Positions 21,501-29,756 of a DNA stretch of 31,445 bases are shown here, piece by piece (the first letter of the stretch is position 1; each line of letters opens with the position of its first letter). The notes under the pieces were generated by a model. The model did no database searches, was not told where the DNA came from, and worked only from the letters and a program-made list of their open reading frames with translations. A program made the translations under genes and the position numbers. The stretch comes from Membranipora membranacea (taxonomy: Eukaryota; Bryozoa; Gymnolaemata; Cheilostomatida; Membraniporidae), in assembly GCA_914767715.1 (NCBI GenBank), contig OU612069.1, positions 29,931,579 to 29,963,023 on the forward strand, given 5' to 3'.

Positions 21501-24500
21501 GTTTTCTATTCTCTGAGTTCTCACATTTGACGATTTGAATATATCTCTAGCATCGCCGTACCATGTGACTGCTTTGAGAGTTAACCTATTAGATGGATAT
21601 TACAAAGCTTAATGAATATTCAGACAATGCTGCCTATACCAGACCGTGGTAGGAGGGAATATAATCACATATTTATGGTGTCTAGGTCTGCAAGTCTACT
21701 AAACAATAATGACTATTTAGTAACATGAATTCTGTAATGGAAAAGCATCCACTGATCATTACTGCTTCTTCATTGTTAGCGCTAGATATTTAATAGTTAC
21801 TGAGGTCATCACAGATAATGAGGAACTCTGCATCAGTCAGGGCCTATCCCAGATCTGTTTTCTCGCTATAAATGCTACCTCATTATTACCACTGAGCTGT
21901 GAGTTATCTCTTATTAAAAATAGCAGAAACACATGTAAATATTGAAGGCGTTTGTGTTTAAGGAGGATTAGAGACTTCAGAAGGACCACAGAAATACATA
22001 GTCTGGCAGCTAGTTCTGCAGTAGTTATGCAATATTTTCACACTTAGAAAATTCAGAGCACATCTGGGTCAAAATTATGTCTAGTGTTAGAAATTGTCCT
22101 CCCTTCTAATTTATGAGTTATGAGGAATTCATTGGGCCTAATGCTGTGCCAGCCCAATAAACTATCACTTCTATCTACTTGAGAGAACTGTATTAATTCA
22201 TAAATGAAGTTATCTACTATTGTAAAATACACTATGCATGATTTTTACCAAGAAGTGCTCTGAATTTTCTAAATGTGAAAATATTGCATAATTACTGCAG
22301 AACTAGCCGTCAGACTATATTTATTGCTCTGGTCCTTCTGGAGCTTTTAAGAATTAAGACTTACTTGTTTAGTCTAATTATGCAGTTGTATCCAGCATCT
22401 AATAAAAGAATATACTCTCCGGTGAGAATAATCTTCCAAGGATTACTCAGTAGGAGAGATAGAGAGTCTTCTTCATAATCTCGTCCTGGCACCTTATCTA
22501 AAAGTGTATACCTCATCTCACTGCTACCCATCTGTAAATCAAATACGTAATGTTCAAACTATACCTGATGTCAACAGGTGAACTCATGACCTATATCGAA
22601 CATCAGCGGGTAATTCTATGACCTAAATTAAACTTAAGCATGTAAATCTATGACCTACATCAAACATCAGCAAGTAAGTCTATGACCTATATAAAAAATT
22701 AGCAAGTAAATCTATGACCTATATCAAACAACAGCAGGTAAGTCCATGACCTATGTCAAACATCAGCAGGTAAGTCCATGACCTATATCAAGCATAAGCA
22801 GGTTAATCTATGACCTATATCAAACATCAGCAAGTAAGTCTATGACCTATATACAAAATTAGCATGTAAATCTATGACCTATACCAAACAACAGCAGGTA
22901 AGTCCAAGACCTATATCAAACATCAGCAGGTAAGTCTATGACCTATATCAAGCATAAGCAGGTTAATCTATGACCTATATCAAACATATATATCATCCCA
23001 TTCTGTCAGTCTCTATAGCCTCGGTGGTTGGAAATTATTCCATAAATATACCATTGACGGATGAGACTCATTTAATTCTTAGACTCTTGTCATATTCAAA
23101 AAATTTGATGAAACAAGTTCAACAATATCTCAAGCCAGTGGCGTATATTAGCAATCACGGCCCACGGATTTCCGTGAATGGCTGTATAGCTCAGTGTGTA
23201 GAGCGTCTGCCTATTAATCACTGTTAATAAGATTGTTGTGGGTTCCAATCCCATCAAGGTCAGTTTTTTTTCAAATGGGTGCTTTTTAACTGGAGCATTT
23301 TTACCGTAATCTTCTACTGCTATTGAGTTGTTTTCTGAAAGTACCCAACAGCTCAGTGAGCTATTGAAATACCTCTCTGCTTGCACTATTTTGCTACCGG
23401 TATGCAAAAATTTCAGTGGTGGGAGGGTGCTTAAGCGCCCCTCCCACACCCTCCCCGCCACGCTTACGGCGTGTGAATCGGGCTGCGCCCGATCATTATG
23501 CTCATCTCTAAAAAGTCAGTGAGTGAAATTTTTTAGAATATACGCCCCTGTCTCAAGCCACCATCGACCGCAATAGGAGATTGGCCTGCGCTCTAAAGTT
23601 GCAAAAAAGTAAGTTTCCCTAAAAATTCCATAAACTAGACGTGTCAGATCTTAAACGAAAACACTGAGGTGACATTAAATTAGGAGTCTTCCTTCTCTAG
23701 ACTTCTCGGACTTCTTTTGATGATGATTCGCTGAAGAATCAACGTCATCTCATCGCAATGTTAACTTTTTGAACGTGTAAAGATTTCATATGATGAGATG
23801 TTCTCATGTGATCACTCTGTGAGTGACTGTCCGTGACTGCTACCTCACAGCATTCAAGGTGTGATGTCATCTGACGCTGTTAAACACAGCTGACCTTCCT
23901 GCGAGCTTAGAGTATTGAAGTTTACTTAACCTTCATACTGAGATCAAGGAGTCTCTAATTGCTGCTGAAATAGACCTTTCAATTCAAACCCCAAATCAAC
24001 AAGGTAAAGGGTTGAGACTCCAGCGAATTAGATGGAACAAAATAATTAAATAAAGAATTCACTGTATAATAGCCGGAAAAGAGAATTTGATTGATTTTCA
24101 CCAATATTGTGCCCAAGCGATTGAATTAAAAGAACTTAAAAGGACAAAGGAAAAGTAAATATCTGCAAGCTGTGATGCCTTAATGGGCTATGCACTGCAT
24201 GTCCTTCTCACTTGTTGATGTCTTTCTTAAGATCCAGATTTAGTCTACTCCATCAATGACAGTTGGATTGTGTTTAAACAAGGGTTCTATGACAGATGAA
24301 TCATGTGACAAATGAACCACACATCCTAAAAGGATCATAACACAATGACATCAATGCCAGCAGCTCTAAGGAGGTTGTTACATTTGTCCAATAAAGCACT
24401 TGTTTTTCACCATTAATTTTAGGTTGGAGATCTGACGCTTATCTGGATCGACATCTACAGCAGAGATAGCAGCTCCTCCTTGTTCAAACTCTGAAGTATG

Positions 24501-26212
24501 GACTATAAACCATCTCTGTATGTTAGTATCTGGGGAGGTTACAATGTCTGGTACTAACTGGTGTATTCTGTTCAGGCGATAAGGCATCTTTCCTCCTTCA
24601 TACAGCGCTTCATATTTCTCAGTTGTCCTATCCTTCATTATTTCTCTAAATCATTAATAAATGTAATATGTTATATATATATAAAATATGCCATATATAA
24701 AATATGTCATATATATAAAATATGTCATATATATAAAATATGTCATATATATAAAATATGTCATATATATAAAATATGTCATATATATAAAATATGTCAT
24801 ATATATGAAATATGTCATATATATACATATGTCATATATATAAAATATGTCATATATATAAAATATGTCATATATATAAAATATGTCATATATATAAAAT
24901 ATGTCATATATATACATATGTCATATATATAAAATATGTCATATATATAAAATATGTCATATATATAAAATATGTCATATATAAAATATGTCATATATAT
25001 AAAATATGTCATATATATAAAATATGTCATATATAAAATATGTCATATATATAAAATATGTCATATATATAAAATATGTCATATATATACATATGTCATA
25101 TATATAAAATATGTCATATATATAAAATATGTCATATATATAAAATATGTCATATATATAAAATATGTCATATATATAAAATATGTCATATATATAAAAT
25201 ATGTCATATATATAAAATATGTCATATATATAAAATATGTCATATATATAAAATATGTCATATATATAAAATATGTCATATACATGAAATATGTCATATA
25301 CATAAAATATGTTATATATATAAAATATGTCATATATATAAAATATGTCATATATATAAAATATGTCATATATATAAAATATGTCATATATATAAAATAT
25401 GTCATATATAAAATTATACTTTAAAAATGATACTGAGAACATACTCTTCTGGACAAGGGTTACTCTAATCCAAGAGACCACGCTTTATCTGCTAGCCTTA
25501 TTGAGAACTGATGCCGGGGCATTTACTGAAACATGCCCATGCTTGTATTGTTGACCAACTTCAAACTACTTCTAACTTGTTAACAGCACAGCCAGAAAAC
25601 AAGATGTCTTCCAATTTCATATCCCAGTTCATTACTCACCAAACATCATTATTACTCCTCAATAAGTGAGTAAGAATAAGAAAATTATCAATTATGATCA
25701 CATGACATAGAGAGAACGGCTAGAGCAAATGTAGCCAATAAGTTGTTTCTGTGATTGACTGGTGGGTGAGATAAGAGCAAATGCCAGGTCAGATGGTACT
25801 TTTCTGAACATACCTATCGATATTAGTTAGTCTTAAAATTTCGTTATCTCAATAATTGCTCTCTGTGACCTGCCAGTGGCTCTGGTTCCCATCTGACTAC
25901 CAATCATATCAGGGCCGCTTGAGGATCATGACTTTGGTGACTAAATATTGTGTCAAATTTACTTAATTGTAGATGTCAAGCAGAATGTGTGTTTCAAAGT
26001 CAAGTCAATTTTTTTAGTAGCCTAATGTCAGGTATATAAACAAACCTCTTTCCTATTAATACTTTCATGTATTTTCTAAATTTAGCTATTTTACTATGCA
26101 CACTCAGTATCAAGAAAAAAGAGTTCAACACAAACCTGACTCCTCCATCAGCGTCTGCAGTCTGACAGAATAATGTGCAGGTAAGAAGTGAGACTAGACC
26201 TGCTGATATCAT
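15394..26212 (-). CDS. single-pass membrane protein with beta-propeller-like ectodomain (8 exons)
   Basis: Exons 26136-26212, 24411-24645, 22365-22531, 21404-21585, 20705-20901, 18327-18546, 15829-16048 and 15394-15535 all have GT donors and AG acceptors. They join in phases 2, 0, 2, 1, 0, 1 and 2 without a stop, giving about 479 residues. Layout: signal peptide (about 1-20), ectodomain (about 21-407), membrane helix (about 408-430), cytoplasmic tail of about 48 residues. The ectodomain shows repeated strand-rich blocks such as NPWKIILTGEYILLLDAGYN, SLLVLPKGSNIFLIAD and SVQMINNNVIVGDYGG, the cadence of NHL-type or similar beta-propeller blades; this is inference from pattern, not a family match. 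Likely N-glycosylation sites are NES and NNT. Tail: cysteines next to the membrane, EEELLL (acidic dileucine-like sorting signal), a lysine run and a C-terminal DAV that could bind a PDZ domain. Probably a type I surface or endosomal receptor. Ligand and family are unknown. Confidence 0.85.
15553..15608. repeat. 17-base tandem repeat, 3 copies, at a splice acceptor
   Basis: Three units containing ATACGGCTCAACAA at 15559, 15576 and 15593, in intron 7 next to the exon 8 acceptor. Confidence 0.9.
15829..16048 (-). CDS. membrane protein gene, exon 7 (last blade and membrane helix)
   Basis: A strong acceptor (TTCTTACCTTACAG) enters in phase 1 and restores a glycine codon. It reads PHSVQMINNNVIVGDYGG, then an NNT glycosylation site, then the membrane segment HTLIIIICCGLSVMTLFSCF ending in basic YRG. 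The donor is GGGTAAGTTT, phase 2. The 63-64-base minisatellite begins about 10 bases upstream of the acceptor. Confidence 0.85.
16057..17607. repeat. 63-64-base minisatellite with 505-base higher-order repeat
   Basis: About 24 units of 64 bases, some 57, containing AGATACCGAGTTAAGTTCTG and TGTATCGATA. Rare variants (GAGCAAGAAG, TGTGCTGATAT, GCTAGTAGG, GTTCAGATCT) recur in the same order 505 bases apart; for example GTGCTGATAT is at 16648 and 17153. This equals seven 64-base units plus one 57-base unit, so an eight-unit block was duplicated. It fills the 3' half of intron 6. Confidence 0.92.
17608..17980. other. intron 6 sequence, nothing recognised
   Basis: Sequence between the minisatellite and the next element. 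No frame, RNA or repeat that I can name. Confidence 0.5.
17985..18262. mobile_element. hairpin MITE with repeated TTGGTC/GACCAAAAC modules
   Basis: Terminal inverted repeats share TACTACGGTTGACCAAAACC (left from about 17984, right ending about 18263). The arms continue through CATAATATCCCA and GTGCCTGTAATT. The centre has two direct copies of an AACAAGTATGATTTGCA module. GGTTTTGGT-type palindromes occur at least six times. Frames on both strands are by-products. It lies in intron 6. Confidence 0.85.
18327..18546 (-). CDS. membrane protein gene, exon 6
   Basis: Acceptor GAAATTTTACAG, phase 0 in and phase 1 out at ATAGGTCAGT. It encodes the blade-like segment ITSLLVLPKGSNIFLIAD and then TLKYLYGNESNS with a potential N-glycosylation site. 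No tandem array adjoins this acceptor, but one arm of a long-range inverted repeat lies about 12 bases upstream. Confidence 0.85.
18672..18770 (+). promoter_or_regulatory. CCAAT-box cluster
   Basis: GACCAATCAG (about 18687) and GAGCCAATCAGA (about 18724) are both good NF-Y-type CCAAT boxes. A palindromic CCCAATGTTATTGGG follows at about 18747. Together they sit 70-130 bases upstream of the ATG at 18820. Promoter function is inferred. Confidence 0.35.
18820..19011 (+). pseudogene. 63-codon frame, possible 5' gene fragment
   Basis: ATG in a good context (AAAAGATGG) reads MAVTKCKMLIVGDSEANFDK, then non-repetitive sequence to TAG. The opening resembles the CWF19L1 type of N-terminus (hydrophobic strand, GD, E, NFD), a resemblance from general knowledge only and weak. 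CCAAT boxes upstream suggest a copied promoter plus first exon. It is antisense in intron 5 of the membrane protein gene. Confidence 0.3.
19121..19232. repeat. 23-28-base tandem repeat, 4 copies
   Basis: Four units of ATGGGCCTTGCTGCTTGTAG plus GTTGAGGA, shortening progressively from 28 to 23 bases by loss inside CTGCTGCTTG. Confidence 0.9.
19240..20440. other. AT-rich intron 5 interior
   Basis: Very AT-rich from about 19600 to 20200. I see no gene beyond the 27-codon frame at 20301-20384. Confidence 0.45.
20705..20901 (-). CDS. membrane protein gene, exon 5
   Basis: Acceptor TTATTCTTAG, entry phase 1, exit phase 0 at TATCAGGTATG. It reads TDAAWIRKIQLQANRGL ... CVELVETHDGIKWDILANHP, strand-rich and tryptophan-containing. 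The first exon bases and the acceptor are part of the repeat unit of the adjoining 22-base minisatellite. Confidence 0.85.
20895..21330. repeat. 22-base minisatellite overlapping a splice acceptor
   Basis: About 19 units of TCACTATCAATAATAGAATC plus TG. The first unit includes the exon 5 acceptor and the first exon bases. In the sense orientation each unit reads TTATTGATAG then TGACAG, close to the real TTATTCTTAG then TGACAG. Some internal units carry GCATCTGTC as the exon does. A 9-base-stem hairpin (CAATGAACT ... AGTTCATTG) interrupts at about 21012-21036. Confidence 0.92.
21404..21585 (-). CDS. membrane protein gene, exon 4
   Basis: Acceptor ATCTAATAG, entry phase 2, exit phase 1 at ATAGGTATGG. 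It reads LTLKAVTWYGDARDIF, then a charged loop rich in K, E, R and N, then MILVGPEDDPELI. The charged stretch is probably an extended loop between blades. Confidence 0.85.
21978..22345. mobile_element. hairpin MITE in intron 3
   Basis: Arms 21978-22062 and 22256-22345 are inverted copies (AGAAGGACCA outward, CAATATTTTCACA inside), with weaker similarity continuing toward the centre. No coding capacity. Target duplication not clear. The right arm ends about 20 bases from the exon 3 donor. Confidence 0.85.
22365..22531 (-). CDS. membrane protein gene, exon 3
   Basis: The acceptor TGATTTACAG opens in phase 0 at ATGGGTAGC. It carries the clearest blade-like segment, NPWKIILTGEYILLLDAGYN followed by CIIRLN. 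The donor is AAGTAAGTC, phase 2. A 32-base minisatellite begins about 30 bases upstream of the acceptor and a hairpin MITE arm ends about 20 bases downstream of the donor. Confidence 0.85.
22560..22988. repeat. 32-base minisatellite with 160-base higher-order repeat
   Basis: About 13 units of 32 bases containing CATCAGCAGGTAAGTCTATG. Five-unit blocks are duplicated at 160 bases (for example CATCAGCAAGTAAGT at 22665 and 22825, with variants TTAGCA, CAACAG and CATAAG in the same order). Several units carry CAGGTAAGT on the plus strand, a perfect donor consensus antisense to the host gene. It begins about 30 bases upstream of the exon 3 acceptor. Confidence 0.92.
23136..23550. mobile_element. 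415-base non-autonomous hAT element
   Basis: Ends CAGTGGCGTATATT and, inverted, CAGGGGCGTATATTC. They are flanked by perfect 8-base duplications TCTCAAGC (23128-23135 and 23551-23558). Eight-base duplications and CAG-starting termini are hAT hallmarks. No transposase is present. It contains a tRNA-like Pol III unit and a GC-rich, hairpin-prone stretch (23410-23490). It lies in intron 2. Confidence 0.85.
23180..23271 (+). ncRNA. tRNA-like Pol III unit inside the hAT element
   Basis: A D-arm (GCTC ... GAGC) with A box TAGCTCAGTGTG, a T-arm GTGGG/CCCAT around TTCCAAT with B box GGTTCCAATCC, and a T8 run at 23264-23271 that would stop Pol III. The anticodon region has an insertion and does not fold into a normal arm, and the acceptor stem is mismatched. 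It is therefore probably a tRNA-derived sequence rather than a working tRNA gene. Confidence 0.55.
23559..24410. other. intron 2 remainder
   Basis: No gene or repeat recognised. A GATGATGATTCGCTGAAGAA run and an ATCTCATCGCAATG stretch near 23720-23760 form weak inverted pairs. Confidence 0.45.
24411..24645 (-). CDS. membrane protein gene, exon 2
   Basis: The acceptor GATTTAG begins the exon in phase 2, restoring an arginine codon with exon 1. It reads EIMKDRTTEKYEALYEGG and on to AISAVDVDPDKRQISNLKLM, then donor GTGAAAA. It contains the first probable propeller blade (QRWFIVHT ... AVDVD). An 18-base AT-rich minisatellite starts about 15 bases upstream of the acceptor. Confidence 0.8.
24661..25414. 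repeat. 18-base AT-rich minisatellite, about 42 copies
   Basis: Units of ATATGTCATATATATAAA, with 14- and 17-base variants (TACAT, CATATATAAAATATG) inserted at intervals. Because 18 is a multiple of three, several frames remain open on both strands; none is a gene. It starts about 15 bases from the exon 2 acceptor. Confidence 0.95.
25415..26135. other. intron 1 remainder
   Basis: No exon, RNA gene or repeat that I can support. Confidence 0.5.
26136..26212 (-). CDS. membrane protein gene, exon 1 (signal peptide)
   Basis: Starts MISAGLVSLLTCTLFCQTAD, with a hydrophobic core (LVSLLTCTLFC) and a plausible cleavage after TADA. An in-frame TAG 12 bases upstream supports this ATG. Donor CAGGTTTGT, exit phase 2. 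Confidence 0.8.
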
Positions 26213-27190
26213 CTCTCGATACTAGTAGAGAGGGAGAGAGAGAGCTCAGGATAATATCTACTACTAGTAACATATCCTCATTACTGATGGGATGATGTTT
26301 CTGTGCAGTCATCATGTATAACACATCATTGATCATTGCGCTGACAATTGTATCTGTTTTGTGTTGAGCTTAACTCATAATTGCAGTGATCAAAATTGTG
26401 GTGACTCCATACAGCGCTATTTTGTTATTATATTAGTCTTGATGTGTCAATAGGGTCCTGTCAGGAGTTGCCCCTTATTATCGGGGGCGCTGAAACAGAT
26501 GAGTCCATGAATTTGCAATTTTTTTTAATATGCTTTCAATAGAGCAGATCACACTTTTTGGTCTGGCAGCCAGGAAAACTAAGATAGGAACACATAATGA
26601 GCATGATGACATAGGCTTCAGCTGATCCACGTTATGGGAGAAACATTGACTAAAATATTCAATATTTATAGTATTATGTATTATAAGAGATACATCGTTA
26701 GAATGAAGAGAGCTAATCATATTCCAGCTTTTAATTTTGAATATTATATAAATTGAATCTATAAACATTGTTTGTTGGAAGAATTTTGAAATACCACATA
26801 TACATTTAAATGTTATTGTAATACAAACAATCTTTTTTTTTTTTTTACACTTTTATCTAATACACTAACTAGATATATATGTGGAAGCTTTCTGCAAAAA
26901 AATTAGCTGCATATTCCATGACATCTCCCCTCCTCACACTGAATTTCAATGTGATTGATCTGGTTTTTATATTTTAATATTGTATTATTTAATTTGAATT
27001 GTAAAAGAAATCAAGATTGTCCGATACTTCTTTCTTCTAGTGTATAGTTTATCTTTTATATTCCAAAGTATCCAGGTCATATTTGGTTAGCCGAAACCAA
27101 GGTGCTTCCACAGCATAAGGTCTCATCTTCTTCCTTTACAGCTTATATAAAAGTTTGCATAAGTACGTAAAGTATAACGAAGCCAACACT
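26213..27190. other. upstream region of the membrane protein gene
   Basis: A purine-rich GAGAGAGGGAGAGAGAGAG tract at about 26228 lies close to the start codon. A 96-codon minus frame at 26478-26768 has no recognisable character. A T12-type run lies at about 26832. No clear TATA box. Confidence 0.4.
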
Positions 27191-27197
27191 AAATACA

Positions 27198-27600
27198 TTG
27201 ACGCAAGCAGCAAAGAACTGGTCAGCAGATAGTAGCATGCTCCTCAATTCATCAAATATAGTAGTGCTGAACACCAGTTTGTCAAGTAGACTTTTTCATG
27301 ATGCTAAAGTTATTTTTGGTAATCATATCTTAGGGTCATCAAACAACATCAAATTATTAGGAGTTCACTTGGATAATAGGCTAAATTTTAATTATCATAT
27401 TGGCACAGTCATATCAAAGAGCGTTTCCTTATGAGAAAACTGAGGACAATTGGGCTCAATGCCAATGGGCTGAAGATGTTCTACATCTCCGACATGTGAT
27501 CTATCATCAGCTATGCTGCCCCACCATGGTACACTATCCTATCTGACAAAAACAAACAGAGGCGAGAATCAATCCAGAAACAATCTATCATTATAATTAA
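27198..27600 (+). pseudogene. degenerate non-LTR retrotransposon reverse transcriptase C-terminus
   Basis: The first frame (27198-27433) contains NWSADSSMLLN and IKLLGVHLDNRLNF, the LGV-D-L-F pattern at the end of the reverse transcriptase thumb in CR1/Jockey-like LINEs. It hits TGA, but the same protein continues in another frame from 27434 as RKLRTIGLNANGLK and then, past an in-frame TGA (27497-27499), SIISYAAPPWYTILSDKNK and IQKQ. One frameshift and at least one stop show that it is dead. A duplicated block of about 33 bases follows at 27570-27632. Confidence 0.75.
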
Positions 27601-27933
27601 TCAATCCAGAAACAATCTATCAATATAATTCTGCTATAATTTTGCTTCTATTTTGTGTAATGGTGTAATGTGAAATGGTGTTATTATATAATGTGTAATG
27701 GTTAGCACTCTTAACTTTATGGACCTCTGAAATCCACCTAAGCAATCATTAACTTGATTATGTGTGATTCCGCAAAGTGCGGCCTAAACATGTGGTTGAG
27801 TCGCGAACAAGCGGTTGCCCGTACTCTGAAAGTAAAATGACCGTCTAAAGTTCAATATTAAATATAATTATAGGTAATAAGGATAATATGACTGCAGTTG
27901 TAAAATATTGGATTTAGTCAAAATGTAGCGCGA

Positions 27934-28349
27934 CTAGTAATAAAATAACCGGTATACTCTGACTAAATGCTTGCCAGGACGACTCAATGTATGAGGTGAC
28001 AACTTCACCTTCAATAAGACACAAGATTCACTTGATCCTCTGCAGGAAATTACAAATGGCAGACTCGCCAATGACGATGGAGCTTCAACAAAATTATAAC
28101 CGATGATCAGTCGATATAACCAAGGACATACCTTTGCCTTGAACTGGAGCTTTATAATAATTAGTTTATCAAACAAATTTCAACCTTGAATACTGCCACG
28201 CAATATTAATAAGAGTTTTCACCATTGTGATAAACTTACCTCGTCAATTTTTCTGACGGAAAGCTGTTCGCTCCCTTTGTCCGGAATTCAGTATGTATGT
28301 TTCTGAGTAATTCAATAATCTCACTAAGTTCTTGATGTGTAATATACAT
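27934..28349 (-). CDS. possible two-exon small gene, unidentified
   Basis: Exon 28240-28349 starts at ATG and reads MYITHQELSEIIELLRNI, then HTEFRTKGANSFPSEKLT, and ends at a perfect donor (AGGTAAGTTT) in phase 2. An acceptor with a T-rich tract (TAATTTCCTGCAG) at 28040 opens the matching phase in exon 27934-28039, reading GSSESCVLLKVKLSPHTLSR and on to a TAG stop. The product would be about 71 residues. The first exon is convincing in composition and donor. The second is less so, and intervening exons may be missed. Confidence 0.4.
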
Positions 28350-28379
28350 TTATTTAATTATAATTATTCCAAAAAAAAA

Positions 28380-29220
28380 TCAATCTAATAAAATTGCACA
28401 TAACACAACATTCATCAAGGCTGTACCAAAATGAGCTCATGTTAAGTGTATCTGCAGCTCTTAATATAGTCACAGACATGAAGAGAGGGAGTTCATTGGC
28501 CACAGCAGGCGTCGTTTCTATTCCATATCTAATTTGATCTTAGGAGTTGCTTAAATGTTGACATTATTGCAACATTTTCTTTGTTACCGCCTACAATGGT
28601 CTTGCCATATTTCTAGAGAATTCTCAAACATTCCATTCAGGTGAAACTATTGTTACTGCTAAGATAGAGATCTTTCAACATCCTAACTGTTTTGTCCTCC
28701 AGATGTGCGGCATTGATTGATCTTTCTATTATTTCTTTTCAGCTTCGCTTGATAACTTAGATGAGAAACCATTGAATGTTGAAATGTTGAATGTTGAATG
28801 TTGAATGTTGAATGTTGAATGTTGAAAATGAAATGGAAATCTGAATCAAACATTTGAATATGTAAAATCTAAAACTCTAAAATATGAAAATCTATAATAA
28901 TCTCAAGTAAATAAGCTAAAAGTGGTAAAACATCATATATAAAATTGCACATTAATGTATTAGTTATCAGGTACTTACACTAGTCCCATGTACATCAAAC
29001 TGTATAAACAATAACTGATTATGAGGACATGTTTATACATTGGCCAGTTGTACACTACACGTGAAAAAGTGAATGTGAGGGATGACAATTCAACAACAGA
29101 AGAAATATGAGATTTGTGTTGTCTAGAATTATACACTTACACTTACAGGTTAAGCGAGTGCTCTTAGCTGTGATGTAAACAGTACGAAAACTCGATGACT
29201 ATTGATTGTTATGATTTCTG
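28380..29220. other. no gene recognised apart from short repeat
   Basis: AT-rich. A plus-strand acceptor-like ACACTTACACTTACAG near 29147 opens only nine codons. No earlier exon for the candidate at 29227 could be placed in compatible phase. Confidence 0.4.
28772..28825. repeat. 7-base tandem repeat
   Basis: About seven TTGAATG units, one with an extra A. Confidence 0.9.
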
Positions 29221-29226
29221 TCACAG

Positions 29227-29300
29227 ATAGGTTTGGTCTGCGTGACAAGATGAGAGTACTGCATTCTATTGTTAAGAGATGTCAGATCAAGGTCTTATAG
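29227..29300 (+). CDS. candidate terminal exon, SAM-like last helix
   Basis: A strong plus-strand acceptor (TGATTTCTGTCACAG) is followed in phase 1 by DRFGLRDKMRVLHSIVKRC and QIKVL, then TAG. The GLRDKMRVLHSI pattern resembles the last helix of SAM domains (G-R-lysine/arginine-I/L-L-I spacing). It is too short for a firm call, and partner exons are not found, so it may be a fragment. Confidence 0.3.
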
Positions 29301-29520
29301 TCTATTTATAGAGTATTTGAGTTGTATTATCATCTAAAAATACCAACAGAAATGTCCCTTGCGCAAACTACAACAACGTTTACCGACCCCTAACGCCAGC
29401 GCTATCTAACATCATTACACTAACCACCCTTTACATAATTATAATCATTTTTAATGACTCCACTCAAACATCTTCTCATACATTCAGCAATTTCAAACCA
29501 AAGCGATGTCACACTGAGAA

Positions 29521-29756
29521 GAGACTGGTAGAGTAAGAGAAAACAACTGTAGTTTAAGTGAATAGCTCTTATCGTGTTACTATTATAATAAAAATGAAAC
29601 TGGTGTTGACTAGTCTTCCTATGAGGTTTCAAGATTGTACAGTCAATACCGGATCCTAGACATCTAAAGAGCGGTCTGTGACCTAGACTACTAGATATGA
29701 CCTGAGGAGCAGTCTGTGACCTAGACTACTAGATATGACCTGAGGAGCAGTCTGTG
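29521..29756. repeat. second copy of the dispersed segment with 38-base units
   Basis: Diverged copy of 14565-14790. It shares TGGTAGAGTAAGAGA, TGGTGTTGACTA, CTATGAG and AGACATCTAAAGAGCGGTCT, followed by two to three 38-base units. The last unit breaks off within CAGTCTGTG, exactly where the G-rich array begins. Confidence 0.85.

Noticed and set aside
24561-25481. Several ICHIYK and YIYDIF repeat frames on both strands
   Set aside because: By-products of the 18-base AT-rich array in intron 2.
4896-26212. A single large gene joining the membrane protein and the proline-rich exons
   Set aside because: The membrane protein frame ends at TAA (15394-15396), and the proline-rich frame has its own ATG with an upstream in-frame stop.
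26485-26510. Hammerhead ribozyme core (GAAAC near GATGAGTCC)
   Set aside because: The required CTGATGAG is CAGATGAG here and the core elements are not connected by stems.
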